This document shows, piece by piece, positions 34,766-47,300 of a stretch of DNA of 64,000 nt. The notes under the pieces were generated by a model, which saw only the letters and a program-made list of their open reading frames with translations, had not been told where the DNA came from and did no database searches. How positions within the stretch are numbered: the first letter of the stretch is position 1; every line of letters begins with the position of its first letter. Source of the stretch: Theobroma cacao (Eukaryota; Streptophyta; Magnoliopsida; Malvales; Malvaceae); the NCBI RefSeq assembly GCF_000208745.1, contig NC_030852.1, positions 33,281,379 to 33,345,378 of the forward strand, in the 5' to 3' direction. Position numbers and translations under genes: made by a program.

Positions 34766-37493
34766 ATGGCAATCTCACTTAATACAAATCTTCATCAGCC
34801 TTCTCTCAGGTTCGCTTTCTATCTCTGTATAATAAGTATGGTGTGTTTTTATACGTATATGACATGGGTGTTTTGTGTTTTCTTCTTTCCTTGTTTTGCA
34901 GTTGTGGGACTAAGCTTTACTCTGGGTTGAGGCTTCAATCTCCATGTATGTTCGTGTTCTGCACTCTATAGTGTAATCCCACTACTTTTTTTCTTTTATC
35001 TACTCTAAATTTGTGACCCCTATTTTTTTTCTCTCTCAATTTTGATTTTTTCAAAGGTTTGTTTGCAACTGGGAGACCGAACTTGAGTGCAGACTTCTAT
35101 AGCAGAGTTAATAAAAGCCTCCAATGCGGGTAATTATTTGTTTATAGTCTTAGTCTGTGGTTTGGATCATTATTTATCGGTTCCAATTAGCTTAATCTTG
35201 CTTAATGGTTTAAAGGGTAGTTCCAAAAATTGGCTTGTCATTGGAGATTTGGAGTTGTTCCTATTTAGATTGATTATGGGCCTGTTTAGAGCCACTTTGC
35301 AGTATAAATTGGAATTTTGAATTTTAGAGTGTGCACCTTGCAAGTAAAAATTGTCTGTATCATCTTAAATTTTATTTTTGGTTCCAAGGAAAAGAGAAAG
35401 GGCATCTTTTAAGTGTTATGTTTGATGAGCTTGATTCAAAGCTTGCACCCTTGAGCATCCTTGATGTTTAGCATGTTTGGTGACTATTGTGTATCTGTTA
35501 TGCCTGCCTGATTGTGATTTCTGCCATGTTTGTTATTGTTGTTGGTTTTTTTTTCATGGAGATGGAAAGGTTTAATCTGATATAGTCTTAATTGAATAAT
35601 ACACAACTTGGAATTCAAGTTTTCTATTCGTTCTTTAAACCTCTTGATCATTGTGCATTTCTTTGTCTGCAGAACACGAAATTGTAAACCAACAAGGTCA
35701 CGGGTAGGTATGATGCCTATAGGAACTCCACGAGTTCCCTATAGAGTCCCTGGTGAAGGAACTTGGCAATGGGTTGATATATGGAATGCCCTAGTGAGTA
35801 AGCTTAACTAATTTTACATCATACTGTTTGGGGTCATGTTTCCTGTATCACCACATAGGAGATGGTTCAAGTGTTACACCCTTTCTACTCTTATGAATCT
35901 TCTTTTACTGTCCTGCTTTTATATTAATTGCTTTTAGTTTCTAAAAGTGGCTTGGTAATTTGTTATAGATATCCCTTGGCATCTTTCCTAGATTTGGATT
36001 ATTGCATGCATCTTTTGTTTTCTTGTAATTTCACACCAGCTTTAAATTCTATTATGTGCCTTCTAGAGGCTAATGACATACTTTGGATGCAGTACCGAGA
36101 GCGAGTTATCTTCATCGGACAACATATAGATGAGGAATTTAGCAACCAAATATTGGCAACAATGTTATACCTTGACAGTATTGATGACAATAAAAGGCTT
36201 TATTTTTACATTAATGGTCCTGGTGGAGATGTAAGGGTTTTTTTTTTTTTTGGTAAATTTAAAGATTTGCTGGTGAATATATTTCTATTTCTAGTTTCTT
36301 ATCTTTTGGTCACTATTCTGATATGGACTGGCTCTGTTTACAGCTTACTCCGAGCTTGGCTATCTATGACACCATGCAGAGCTTGAAGAGTCCTGTTGGC
36401 ACCCACTGTGTGGGCTATGCCTACAATCTAGCAGGCTTCCTTCTTGCAGCTGGAGAAAAAGTAATGTTTCTCTTGTCTTCCATCTAAATCTATAGACTTT
36501 GTGGTGTTATTACTGCAAGTGAAGGCTATAAATTCTTGTGGCATGATGCATGAAGTTATCCCTATTTAAGAATTTTATGTATCGATTCTTAAAATTTTCT
36601 TTTATGTTGGTCTGAATGTAATGCTAGCAACCAAAAAACTGCTATCGCCCCTGACCTGATTGGGATGCTTTTGTAACCAATGTTTGGAAGATCATTGCTG
36701 TTTTGTTGCCTACCACTAGATTGTGAATTTTTCGTTTATGCCTTTTGCAATGCATTTGTTTTTTAAAGCTGAAACCTGAAAACATTCTCTTCTTGTTTTC
36801 TGCTACATGAAGGGTAATCGCTTTGCAATGCCTCTTTCAAGAATTGCTCTGCAGTCTCCAGCTGGTGCAGCTCGTGGTCAGGTATGACTGCATGCTGTCA
36901 TGGTGAACTATATTATACTTTTCAGTGTTATAAAATTTCTGATGATTGTGAAATTATCAAATGTTGACAGGCTGATGATATCCGTAATGAAGCAAATGAG
37001 CTTCTTAGAATCAGAGATTACCTTTTCAGTGAGCTAGCTAAGAATACAGGCCAGCCTGTTGAGAAGGTGAGTATGTTAATAGTTCAAGCTCAAGAGTGAA
37101 CTACGACAATCTCTTTCTGTAATTCTTTTTGATTCATTTGAGTATTGCCAGCTGTAGGCCAGCTTTCCCTTTCGCACTTCAGATCTAAACAGCTATTGAG
37201 CAGTGGCTAAACAAAAACATTAACAAGAAATCTCCCTTGTGAATTTTTGTTTTCTCTCACTGCAGAAAGTTCATTGTTTTTCTTTTTCCTTGGTTGTTGA
37301 TATGTTCATCTTTTTATGTATAGAAACAGAATTAATATTGAATGTGCACATGCAGATTAACAAGGACTTAAGTAGGATGAAACGCTTCAATGCTCAAGAG
37401 GCTCTTGAATATGGGCTCATTGATCGTGTTGTCAGACCTCCCCGTATCAAGGCAGATGCACCTCGTAAGGATGCAGGAACAGGCCTTGGTTAG
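34766..37493 (+). CDS. CLPR2: Plastid Clp protease non-catalytic subunit ClpR2, nine exons
   Basis: Exons are 34766-34809, 34902-34945, 35057-35129, 35673-35793, 36093-36230, 36344-36460, 36813-36881, 36971-37066 and 37356-37493. All are in phase, giving 279 residues, the length I recall for Arabidopsis ClpR2. The N-terminal 60 residues are Ser/Thr/Lys/Arg-rich and low in acidic residues, fitting a chloroplast transit peptide. The ClpP fold follows: [57 protein letters not shown]. The active-site Ser is Asn168 in [16 protein letters not shown] and the His is Gln193 in RIALQSPAG. The subunit is therefore a structural member of the heteromeric ClpPR ring in the stroma. This loss is normal for ClpR. 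Confidence 0.97.
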
Positions 37494-37901
37494 TTTCTTT
37501 ATTATTTCCCCATCAAAATGGGCTGATGGCTGTAACACATTTTTGTAAGTTTCTTAAGTTTATTTGCACACTTTTACGGTAAGGCATTCAATTTACAGTT
37601 TTTTCATAAAAAGTCTTGTATGTGAATGCTTTGAAGTTAATGTTCCTGATGAAGTTTTCTGAAAGAGTTAAACTTTGTTAATACAAGCTATTATATGAAA
37701 ACTCTGTCACGGATACATATGTACACATTTATTTTTATATTATCTACATATCTCTGATGGTCCCTAATATTGGACATATCATTAGAGGAACGATTAAAAA
37801 CAAAAAGGAAGTTGATAAAAAAAAAAAAAGAATGAAGCAAAAATAACCCTCTAGAATGAAAACAGTCTGGTGGTTCGTTTAGTTACCCAATCCATAGCTG
37901 T

Positions 37902-38378
37902 TCACAAGCTCTCCCTTAATCTCTCCTCCCTCCATCCATTATTGACCTTAGCGATGAAAGCTTCAATTCTTTTCTGCAAATCATCATATTCTCCTTCATC
38001 ATTGCAACTGTCATCCTCAGCCTCATCTTCATGATAACCATCGTCATCATCCTCATCTGCGTGGTAACCATCGGAACTAGCAGTATCATCTTCAAAGTCA
38101 TCAACATCACTATACTTTTCAGTACTATTAATAAAAGGTCCTCCATATACTGAGCACGAATATAGGAAGAATCCATCAATTTCATCTATAGATGGCTTAT
38201 GGCTCCCAACAATAACGGCAACGGTTATGGCGTTAAACAATATAAATAGGGAAAGAGGATTGTATGAGAATTCAGGATTGCAGCGTTCAGAAATTGAGGT
38301 TGACAAAGATTTCAGGACTAGAAGGGCAACTACACACAGAATTATGCGGGCTGGTATCGGCGAGTGGACGAGCTTCAT
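37902..38378 (-). CDS. Small two-TM protein with acidic region and conserved basic tail
   Basis: A single-exon 158-residue frame with ATG at 38376-38378. Two hydrophobic segments lie at about 11-27 (RIILCVVALLVLKSL) and 42-58 (LSLFILFNAITVAVIVG). Residues 91-133 are very rich in Asp/Glu. The last 25 residues form a charged helix-like tail, LQKRIEAFIAKVNNGWREER. The tail resembles the C-terminal motif of plant DUF761 (cotton-fibre-expressed) proteins, and the membrane/acidic/tail layout is seen in DUF4408-type relatives. Function is unknown. It is convergent with CLPR2 (stop codons 408 bp apart). A broken relative lies at 41077-41826. Confidence 0.72.
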   Translation of the reverse strand: MKLVHSPIPARIILCVVALLVLKSLSTSISERCNPEFSYNPLSLFILFNAITVAVIVGSHKPSIDEIDGFFLYSCSVYGGPFINSTEKYSDVDDFEDDTASSDGYHADEDDDDGYHEDEAEDDSCNDEGEYDDLQKRIEAFIAKVNNGWREERLRESL

Positions 38379-41076
38379 CCAGGTGTGTAGAGACAGATAC
38401 TCGATTCTTTCTTGATTCTCCCTTTGTTAGGAGGGTTGCATTTTATAGAACTTTTGGGTCGGTTTTAAGAAGATGAGGTGATTTCCCAGAAAATATAACG
38501 GAGTATTTTATTAAAATATTATGCTCCAATGAGTCAGAAAGAAATGGAGCAATCTCTTCTTCTTTTCAAGCAATGACGACTTTCAAGCATAAGATAAGAT
38601 AACCCTGAAGTTACTAGGCAAGTTTTCTTTTATTTAATCTGTTAAGACTACAACCTGGTAAAAAAACACAATCTGAAACCTCGCCGAGCATCAGTAGGCT
38701 AGACATGGTCACCTGGTAACCCCGAATTTTAGTTAAACCAATGTCTCATTTTAACACACTATCTAGGTTTGGTTTCTTGCAAGGCTAGTTTAAATTGTTC
38801 AGGTTGCTCTTCGTAATGTACACGAACGAATTTTCGGACCTGGTCCGAGTCTAGGATCCCAAACCAGCTTTAGCTAGTTCACACTTTTGGACCTGACTGG
38901 ACGCTGCGGTAACCACAATCCCAAACCCAGGGTTTGGTTACTCTCTTAAGGTTTCCAAAGGAGATGGGATATACTTGTTTTAAAGAACTACCGGTATGCT
39001 TAATTTGTAGAATGAAATAAAATATAGTAATTATTTTATAAAAATAAAATAAAATAATTATTAAACAGTTTGGTTCGTGATGTTTAGTTGGTAAGAACAT
39101 ATTTTGAAATAGTTAAGGAATAAATGATAAAATTACAAAATTACTCTTGATTATAATTTAATAAATTAAACAAAATTACTAATCATTATAATTTAATAAT
39201 ATTTTTCTTTTTTAATCTTTTCATTTTATTTTCATTAAAATTTAAAATATTAATAATTTTTTATTAAATTATTAATATGATTTTTATTTTTTCTCTATTT
39301 GAATTTTCAATCTTTAAATTTCTATTTTCATTAAAAATTTAAACATTAAAAATTTATTATTAAATAATTAATATAATGTTTTATTGTAATTTCTTTTATT
39401 TTTTATATTTATTTTTATTTATAGATTGTAATTATTTTTAATAAATAGGGACATTTTTGTCTAATAAATTTTTTACTCTATTTCATAATTATAAAATAGC
39501 CATTAACGTGGAGAGGTGAGAAATGGGTAAACCAAAATTTTAAAGAATAGCCATTACTTAGAATGACTATTCCTCACCTCAAAAATCAACCAAACAAAAG
39601 AATAAACATAGAAAAGAATATAGGAAAAATGGCTTACCTATTTCCTCGCATCAAACTTGCCATCCAAGTCAAACAAAGCTTTACGCGTACCAAATTTATA
39701 TCACATCACTGTGAGTTATTCAGTTTAAATAATATAGGATCCCTGGATGATTTGAAGTTAACAGGGGAATGGAATATTTTTATTTTTTAAGGCTAATCTA
39801 CCAAAAAATTCTGAGCCACCAGGTCTCTCACTCTTGATGTCAAGCCTATCTTCAATCCTGACGACTTTCGTGTTTCTCTGCAAGTCCTACTGATGAGAGG
39901 ACTTTGCTTTTTGTTTTCTCTTTTGTGAGAAACTATGAGTAATAATATTCCTGCTTTTCGAAAAAAAAAAAGTCTGAGCCATTGACGTGGTTGCCGGTGA
40001 CAGAATTAAACGGAGAAAGGGTCGCAGAATGTTTTAGTTATTCCTTAATAGTATATTCATAGCATTCAGCTGGCATCAAAATTACGGATTACTTGATCAA
40101 GGTGCTTGGCATCTGATAAGCTAATGCCTTTGTCCAAATCATGGCGAATTTTGGATGTCGACAGGGGCTGACTTTTGGGTGTGAGTTGGATTTTGTTAGT
40201 AGTATTTATTTATTATTCGATGTCCACTCACGAGTCTGCTGCAAGCATCACACCTCTCAGAGGCTCATCAGCTTATGATTTTTTGACAGCAACAATACAT
40301 CCCTGGTTTTTCTATATTCACCAATTGGGGTGGTGAATATGCTCATTTTGCTTTAGTCCAATCCAGAAACTGGTTGTTGAACTGGTCAATATCGTGATCA
40401 AAACTGTAAAAAGGAATATCCAACTCGAATGATTAATAGTTTTTCAAGGAAGTTATGTGATTGACTAGCTTTGAGAAATTGATATTAATTTGGTCATACC
40501 AAAATGTCAGTCCATTAGTGAATTTGTGATTTTAAAAAGAAAAATAGCATTCCGCTGCTACTATATATATGTAGATCAGTTACAAATAGACAATTCAATT
40601 GTATTATGAGTTTTTACATTCCAAAGAAATTTACAGATAATACATATCACTCAACCTTGTAAAATCATCTATCAAAAGATTTAAAGTTTAATTAAATCTC
40701 TTACTCAATCTCATTAATAACATACTTGTTTGTATATGCTCAATGTTTATCCTATAACTACATAATTATTATGTCATATATTTTCAATTTTGGTGAATCC
40801 TTAGAGGTGTTTAGATGCAACGAGTTTCTTTCCTTAATTCAATCCTGCTGACCACTAGAAAAAAAGGGGAAATTTTATATGACAAATGTCACAGGAAGGC
40901 GGTTCAGCTAATTGGATGACCCCTCATTTTGATCCATCTTGGCCTTGGTTTGCAATATTCTCTTAACAGCTTTCGGATGGTGTGAAGCCTTTGCTTTTTA
41001 ATGATGTTAATTGGCATCCTTCAGCCTTGAAATTGTAGGCATGAGTTTTCTTTGTTGAGCTTCACTCACTGGATTT
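38379..41076. other. Intergenic, AT-rich, with a possible MITE
   Basis: No gene is supported. Most of 39000-39480 is extremely AT-rich and is the interior of the candidate MITE listed separately. The remainder is single-copy-looking DNA. Confidence 0.5.
39068..39596. mobile_element. Candidate MITE (TTTGGTT-type ends)
   Basis: The left end reads TTTGGTTCGTGATG near 39069 and the right end, inverted, reads TTTGGTTGATTTTTGAGG near 39595. Between them are subterminal blocks (left AATAGTTAAGGAATAA; right ends with AATAGCCATTACTTAGAATG) and an AT-only centre. This matches the look of common plant MITEs with TTTGGTT ends. Arm similarity is weak and no target duplication was confirmed. Confidence 0.33.
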
Positions 41077-41826
41077 CTAAAATAATATTGAACTGTCATT
41101 CACAATGGGCAAGAGGTTCAACTTCTCCTCTAGCAACTCTTGCTTCCATCTATCGTAACTCCTGGCAATAAGCTCCTCGATCCTCCTCTCCTAAATTTTG
41201 ACATCTTCATTCTCCACGCTTCCACCATTGTCTTCAGCATCTTCTTCACAACCAGAGGATCACGAATGCCACATATTTTCACTTGTTCGATCTTTTGCTT
41301 CATTTCATGCCCTGAAGGATTTTTATGAAAACCATGACCATTCACATTGTTGCCTGAAACACCATTGTTCTCAGATTATTTCTTTTCTCGTCATCATCTT
41401 TTGTATAAGCATCATTCTCCTTAATTTCATATAGTTTCTTCTACTACCTCTTGTATCATTTCCATCATTGAAAACTCTTCAGCATCATCAACATTTCCAT
41501 TCCTGCTCTCTTCTTTCTCCTCATAAGTTATGTAACCAGCTGATACTTTTATCATGAGACAGACTAGACACTAGGATAGTGGCTATGATCATTTGAAAGG
41601 CAATGAACATCAACCCGGATTTGACTATAAACTGATGCAAAAAATCGTGAAAGTAGCAGTGAACTTCAGATATAAAAGGTGACAAGTAGAATAAGAGAAG
41701 ATTTAAAATGGTTGGCAGGAATGAAACAAACAGTAAGATTGAAACGATCCCAGGTTGCTTCACGAGTATAAGGCTTTGCTCAAAGAAAAGTTGATCTAAT
41801 GTGGGTATTTTCTTTTTCTTTTTCAT
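41077..41826 (-). pseudogene. Broken two-TM/acidic-tail protein, relative of the gene at 37902
   Basis: ATG at 41824-41826 opens a 101-codon frame with two hydrophobic stretches (PGIVSILLFVSFLPTILNLL and KSGLMFIAFQMIIATILV). After its stop, acidic, Asn-rich coding remnants continue in shifting frames. The end reads VENEDVKI, an in-frame TAG, then ERRIEELIARSYDRWKQELL, finishing with TAG at 41077-41079. This tail aligns with QKRIEAFIAKVNNGWREERL of the intact neighbour, including R-I-E, I-A and the Trp. At least one frameshift and one internal stop separate the parts, so I call it a pseudogene. A short membrane-only product remains possible. Confidence 0.6.
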
Positions 41827-42466
41827 TTTAATTTTTTAAAAGAAAATAATTTCATTCAAGATAACCAGTACTACAATCAGCAGTAACAAAGGACACAACT
41901 ACATCAGGACATTCTTCCAGCCAGTAAGTATCTTCCAGAATATGCAACCCATGAGCTAAATTACGAGCAGCTCTATTTCCATCTCGTTTTATTGGAAAGC
42001 CATCATTTTCCCTCTAGCATCCTCGACTAATGAACCAATTGGAGAAGGGCCTGGAGCTCTAATATGATGAAATGTAACAAACCAGCATTAAATCAGTTTA
42101 ACATACAAGTATCAGAACAGAGAACAAAAGAAAACAGAAGCAATGCAGGAATTTTTGAAGTTGTTGGTTTGAAATTGAAAATTTTCCCTCTCATTTCTTT
42201 CATGTAGAATGGGTTTATATACAAGCAGATTTACTGCAATGATCTGGACATAAGCTTGCCTAATTATAGGGTGAGCAATGGAGAGTTATTATATTCATGT
42301 AATGAACCTTGTGATGTTGGTAAGAGAGATTTCTTTCTATATAGAGACATTTTTAAAAATAACCCTTAAAGATAACATGTTTTTAAAAATAATCTTTTTT
42401 ATAATTTTAATTATTTTTAATCCAGTTTGATAAAATTACTCTTAATAAAATTACACGCTATGATGT

Positions 42467-42825
42467 TATACGTCATGTACAAAAATATATTACACGCCAT
42501 GATTAGGTTGTTACACGTCATATATAAAAACATGTGACACGTCATGCTTAGGTTGTTACACACTATGTACATAAACATGTGACACATCATGTACAAAAAT
42601 ATGGGACATGCCATGTACAAAAACATGTGACACGCTATGGTTAGGTTGCTACACGCCATATTAAAAAAATACTGTTGTTACACGCCATGTACAAAAACAT
42701 ATTACACGTCATGGTTAAAAAAAGTTGTTACATGTCATGTTGAAAAAAATATACTGTTGTTACATGTCATATTGAAAAAATATTATTGTTACACGCCATA
42801 TTTAAAAACATTTTGTTACACTTTA
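42467..42825. repeat. Degenerate minisatellite with ACACGCCATG core
   Basis: About a dozen imperfect units repeat a core of TTACACGCCATG or ACACGTCATG, usually followed by TACAAAAACATGTG or a TTAGGTTG variant. Unit spacing varies between roughly 25 and 48 bases. The CATGTACAAAAACATG parts are partly palindromic. The minus-strand frame is open across part of it only because the repeat lacks stops (CHMFLYMTCN-like repeats), so I do not call a gene. Confidence 0.75.
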
Positions 42826-44368
42826 ATGTCTAAAATGTTTTTATTTACTAACCAAAACTTTAAATCCTCTCAACTCTCTTTATTTTTTTTTGTTTTTGTG
42901 ACAATTTAGCACCGATTAAAGTGTTTCTAACATATTTTCATAAATCAAAATATAAATTTTCTTATCTGAAACACCTGTTTCAACTAAAAAAAATAAATCT
43001 TTTGAAAACCTAAGTTTATAAATTTCAATTTTTTGAGTTTATTGGTGTCTAGGTCCAAATTGATTCAATTAAAAGTTATTTCAAACATCTGTGATCATTT
43101 CTACCGTTTTAGTTTTATGCAAAATACCTAAAAATCAAATTTTCCAAATAGTCACCCGCCTAAGCACATCAAAATCATTGTTTGGTGTCTTGAAAGCGCA
43201 AGAAAGAGAAATCTAAAAATGCAAGAGAGAGAAATCGAAAGCATAACAGACGAATATCGAAGAGAAAAATCGATAAAATTTGAGAGACTGGGATGGTGAG
43301 AAAGAGAAATCAGAAACACAAATAGAGAGAAATTGTGATGAATGTTTTAATTTATTTGAAATAGTTTCAATGATATTTTTATCAAGTCATGACTTAATAT
43401 GACTAAAAACAGTTAAATTTATTTTGATAGTTATTTTTAAAATATTTTTATTAAAAAAGACTAATCCTCATAATTTTCGTTTCTTAACTATATATATAAT
43501 ACATATAGGGATATGTATTAAGGTGATTTATTTCTTTCTATGTATAGTTTGGGTTGAAAATTCAAATTTCTTTCTGACTTGTTTAGTGGAAGAATATTCA
43601 GATGCTGCTCAGCTTGCCAATTACTTTCCCACTTCTCTTTTTAACCAATTGACCAAACAAAGTAATAAACTGAATGAAAAGGATATTGCTCGACTAGATT
43701 CTGTCAACATGTCAGAAGACTTTAAGTGAAAGGTAAGTTACATGGGGAGGTTTTTCTTTATATTAACTGCTTACAAAGCGATTGAGAAAAAATGTTTGAT
43801 GACTAGAGCCTATCATACACTTGTGCGAATGTTTGATGATAAAGACTTGTAACTGTCATGCATGTACGAAAACAGGCAAATGCATTTGGACTTGAGTCAC
43901 TTGACCGGGTCTGAAATAGGGATTAGGAGTCCAAGACAAAGATTTGAACCGATAATAAATAGAATTGAGAGTTACAACACCGCATAGCTGAGCCTGAAGC
44001 TACATAAACAAGCCATTAGGAATGAAGCTGAGATGTTCAAAAGACAGTGGTCTACTAAATCACAATCCATCACTTGGAAGAAAGGCCAACTCTCTCAGTA
44101 AACATTACATTCAAAATATTCTACATGACACAAACAGCAGCAGAAGCCTAACTAATCATAATCAGCTGACTAACTAAACTACTGGTAAAAATAAATAGGG
44201 TGAAACCCCAGGTGAAAATGAACGTGCCAGTACTGGTGAGAGGTCAATAAGCTTACACATAAAACAACAACAAGAGGTGAGAATGAGATTCATCAATTGT
44301 ACTTCGATTGCCAGTGCTGTCAGTATCAAACCTTATACTGGATAATAAGGTAAGGTAGATAATTTAGA
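42826..44368. other. Intergenic and AHL 3' UTR
   Basis: The region is AT-rich. A short open stretch at about 43587-43729 is discussed as a finding. The bases to the right of about 44100 are probably the 3' UTR of the AHL gene. Confidence 0.5.
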
Positions 44369-47300
44369 TTAGCCTGCAGGCAAAGATACATTAATGTCAG
44401 TGGGCTTATTCCTTGAATCTGATGGCAATGAAGACCAGCTATCACCGCGGAAGGATGAGGTTGAGAGGTTTGATTTGGGATCAGCACTAGAAACGGGAAT
44501 AGCAGCCATTGGTGTGGCAGCTGATATGGGCTCGTGCTTCTGTTTCTTAGGCTTCTGCTCATGCTGGTTCCCTGCCAGAAAACTGCCCACTACAACCTGG
44601 TTCAAAACCAACCGAAAGAAAGAAATTTGGAAGTTCAGTCTTCACCAGGGTTTGCGGAGGCAACCATTTGGTCAAAAGGAAGTTACAAAAACCCAAACGA
44701 GGGTAAAACAACAGAGGTATAGAGAGAGAAGAAAAACAGGGATGAAGGCAGCTCTGACAAAATAGGAGCCAAACCTGCACAGGGCTAGCAGCTACTAGGA
44801 GACCAGCAACTCCACCACCTACAACACGCCCATCTGGACTTGCTAATGAAACACTCATCCCACCAGATCTGCTTCTTGTTCCTCCACTATCACTGGGCAT
44901 GAATGAGCCAGACAAGGAAAGTATCTCAAAACGACCCTACAAGAAGTTTGAGAAAAGATGGGATAGTCGGCTGATGAATGATAAAATAAACAAAGAAAGT
45001 AAACTTGACCCCAGAAATAGGCAGATTAAGGGAAGTAGATAAACCCCTATAGGATAAATGATATACTCCTGTTAACATGCATTTTCTTCAGGCAGCCACT
45101 CATTCCAATGGCCTCATTTGGCTACACTCATCGGTCAATATTTACATTTTACTCCTAATTCTTCTCATTTTTAACAAATCATTTAAGACTCACAAAGTAA
45201 AGAAACCTGCACTAATAAAGCCTCAGCATAAACAGAACATGCCTATCATTGCTTCTTACAACTTGCACTAAGATTCGCATTTCAAGTGAAACTAAAAATT
45301 CAAATACCAATTCCATGTCCAGCATGTGGATAAGACAGTTCTAATTTAAAGAAATAGGATTGATGAACATCAGAGTTGAAAATCCAGAATTATTATGAAG
45401 AGGGGGATATGTTACAACTTAGAGAGTAAAAGCAAGGATATTAATGTTGGTCTTTCTGGAACTTTTAATACTTTTATATGTATACCTTCAAAGGGATATT
45501 ACATTTTTAACACATGTAATCTTTGGAAATGAATGCTCAGATGACTTTTTAACTCCAAAAAGAAATATAAGGAAAAGTAAATTGAATGACACACGCAAAC
45601 AAATTGCACATGCACACACATCGCACATGAGTCAGTAAGATGTTCATGCAACGGCTCACAAATGTTGATCAAGAAATTATCTAGAAACATAGTTAAAAAT
45701 TGAGTCTTATGTATTAAAGTGTTAAGCATCAATCTATAAACAAATTTTACATTTTCCTAGGGAATTGAACTTTCAAAGGGAATGAACAAATGTAAAAGGC
45801 ACAAGCATAGAATGAGTATCCATGCTAAGACCCATAATTCAAAAGTGTCACCATAACTGAACTAGAATTAAAGAAAAATAGATCATTACCTCATATGTCA
45901 ATGTACCCCCGGAAGAATCAGGCTGACGAAGAGTGACACTTGAGATCACACCATTTGCAGAGAGAATGCATATAGCTCGAGGCCCTTGTTGAGAAAATGA
46001 TATAATCTTCATTGTGACGTCCTAAAACAACCAAAAAGAAAATCACAGATATAATGAATTAAAGAGTTGTTCCTCACATTGGCCAAACATCAGAATGACA
46101 CTCACAGAAATCACAAACCATATTTTCCAGCAATGAAATTACAGAGTTCCTGCATTCATGCAAAATATAATACCATGCAACCTTGTTGCAGAACGTAAGT
46201 TGACTTCGAGGTAACAGTTATGTTTACAACATACCTCACCAGCATTAACAGTGATGATATGCGGTGTAAAGTTTGCACCAACAGAGCATGCAACCCATTC
46301 ACCTACAAAGAGCAAAGTCTTATAAAATCAGCAACGGGATGTAGGAGTTCTCTCTGCAAGAGATCTTCCATCACCATACAACAATTGCAAACACTGCATA
46401 AAGCAAACTGGAAAATTATCACATGGAATTTTAGGAAATTTAGACCTCTGAACACCTTATTAAGCTCTTAATCCCAATAAATGAATAAGTAGGGAACTCA
46501 AGGCAAAGCACTAGAAAGTTTAAAACATAAACGCATATCATTATTCTTACTACTATTGATACTCTATATAGTAGATACCCGATAAACTTTCTTTCTTTCT
46601 TTATTCAGAGGTAGTACGTAAAACCACTAACATAATGATGCCATCTCAAAATTTCCTTTTCAGCTTATATTTATTACAAATGACAGATAGTAGATAAATT
46701 TAATTTCTTTCTTTCTTTCTTTATTCAGAGGTAGTATGTAAAACCACTAAATAATGATGCCATCTCAAATTTTCCTTTTCAGCTTATATTTATTACAAAC
46801 AATAATTATTTGAAGATGGATGCAGATGAAGCATCCTTCAAGGGAACACAATCAGATTGAATGAAACGGGAAAAGAGAACAGTGTAACGGAACAATGAAA
46901 CAATGTAGAATGTAGCTGGTGTAATAGAAAATAAAATTGTACCAAAAAACATCAAGACACCCTTCTGCCATGGACACATTGAAGAGGAAATCCTACATCC
47001 TTAAAATGCATCAATAGGAAGTTTTCAAGGAAGTATAATAATTGGCACATTTTAATCAAAATGGAAAACTTACTAACGCCAAGCATTGATGCCTCAGCTG
47101 TCATTGCCTAGCTCAATGTGAGAAAATAATAAATATCATCGGAAATTCATGAAACTTATTCAGTTGCAAGTTGATATCCCAAAAACAGTGTACTACAATA
47201 CCTAGAAGTTGCTTCCTTTGCTAATATAAAGAGCAAGGCACTCGATCTACGTGCCCCACCACTGAATTCAGTGGGAGGACAGACTAAAGAATTAAACTAG

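Noticed and set aside
42417..42659. Minus-strand 80-codon frame with CHMFLYMTCN-like repeats
   Set aside because: It is the translation of a noncoding minisatellite; it stays open only because the repeat unit lacks stops in that frame.
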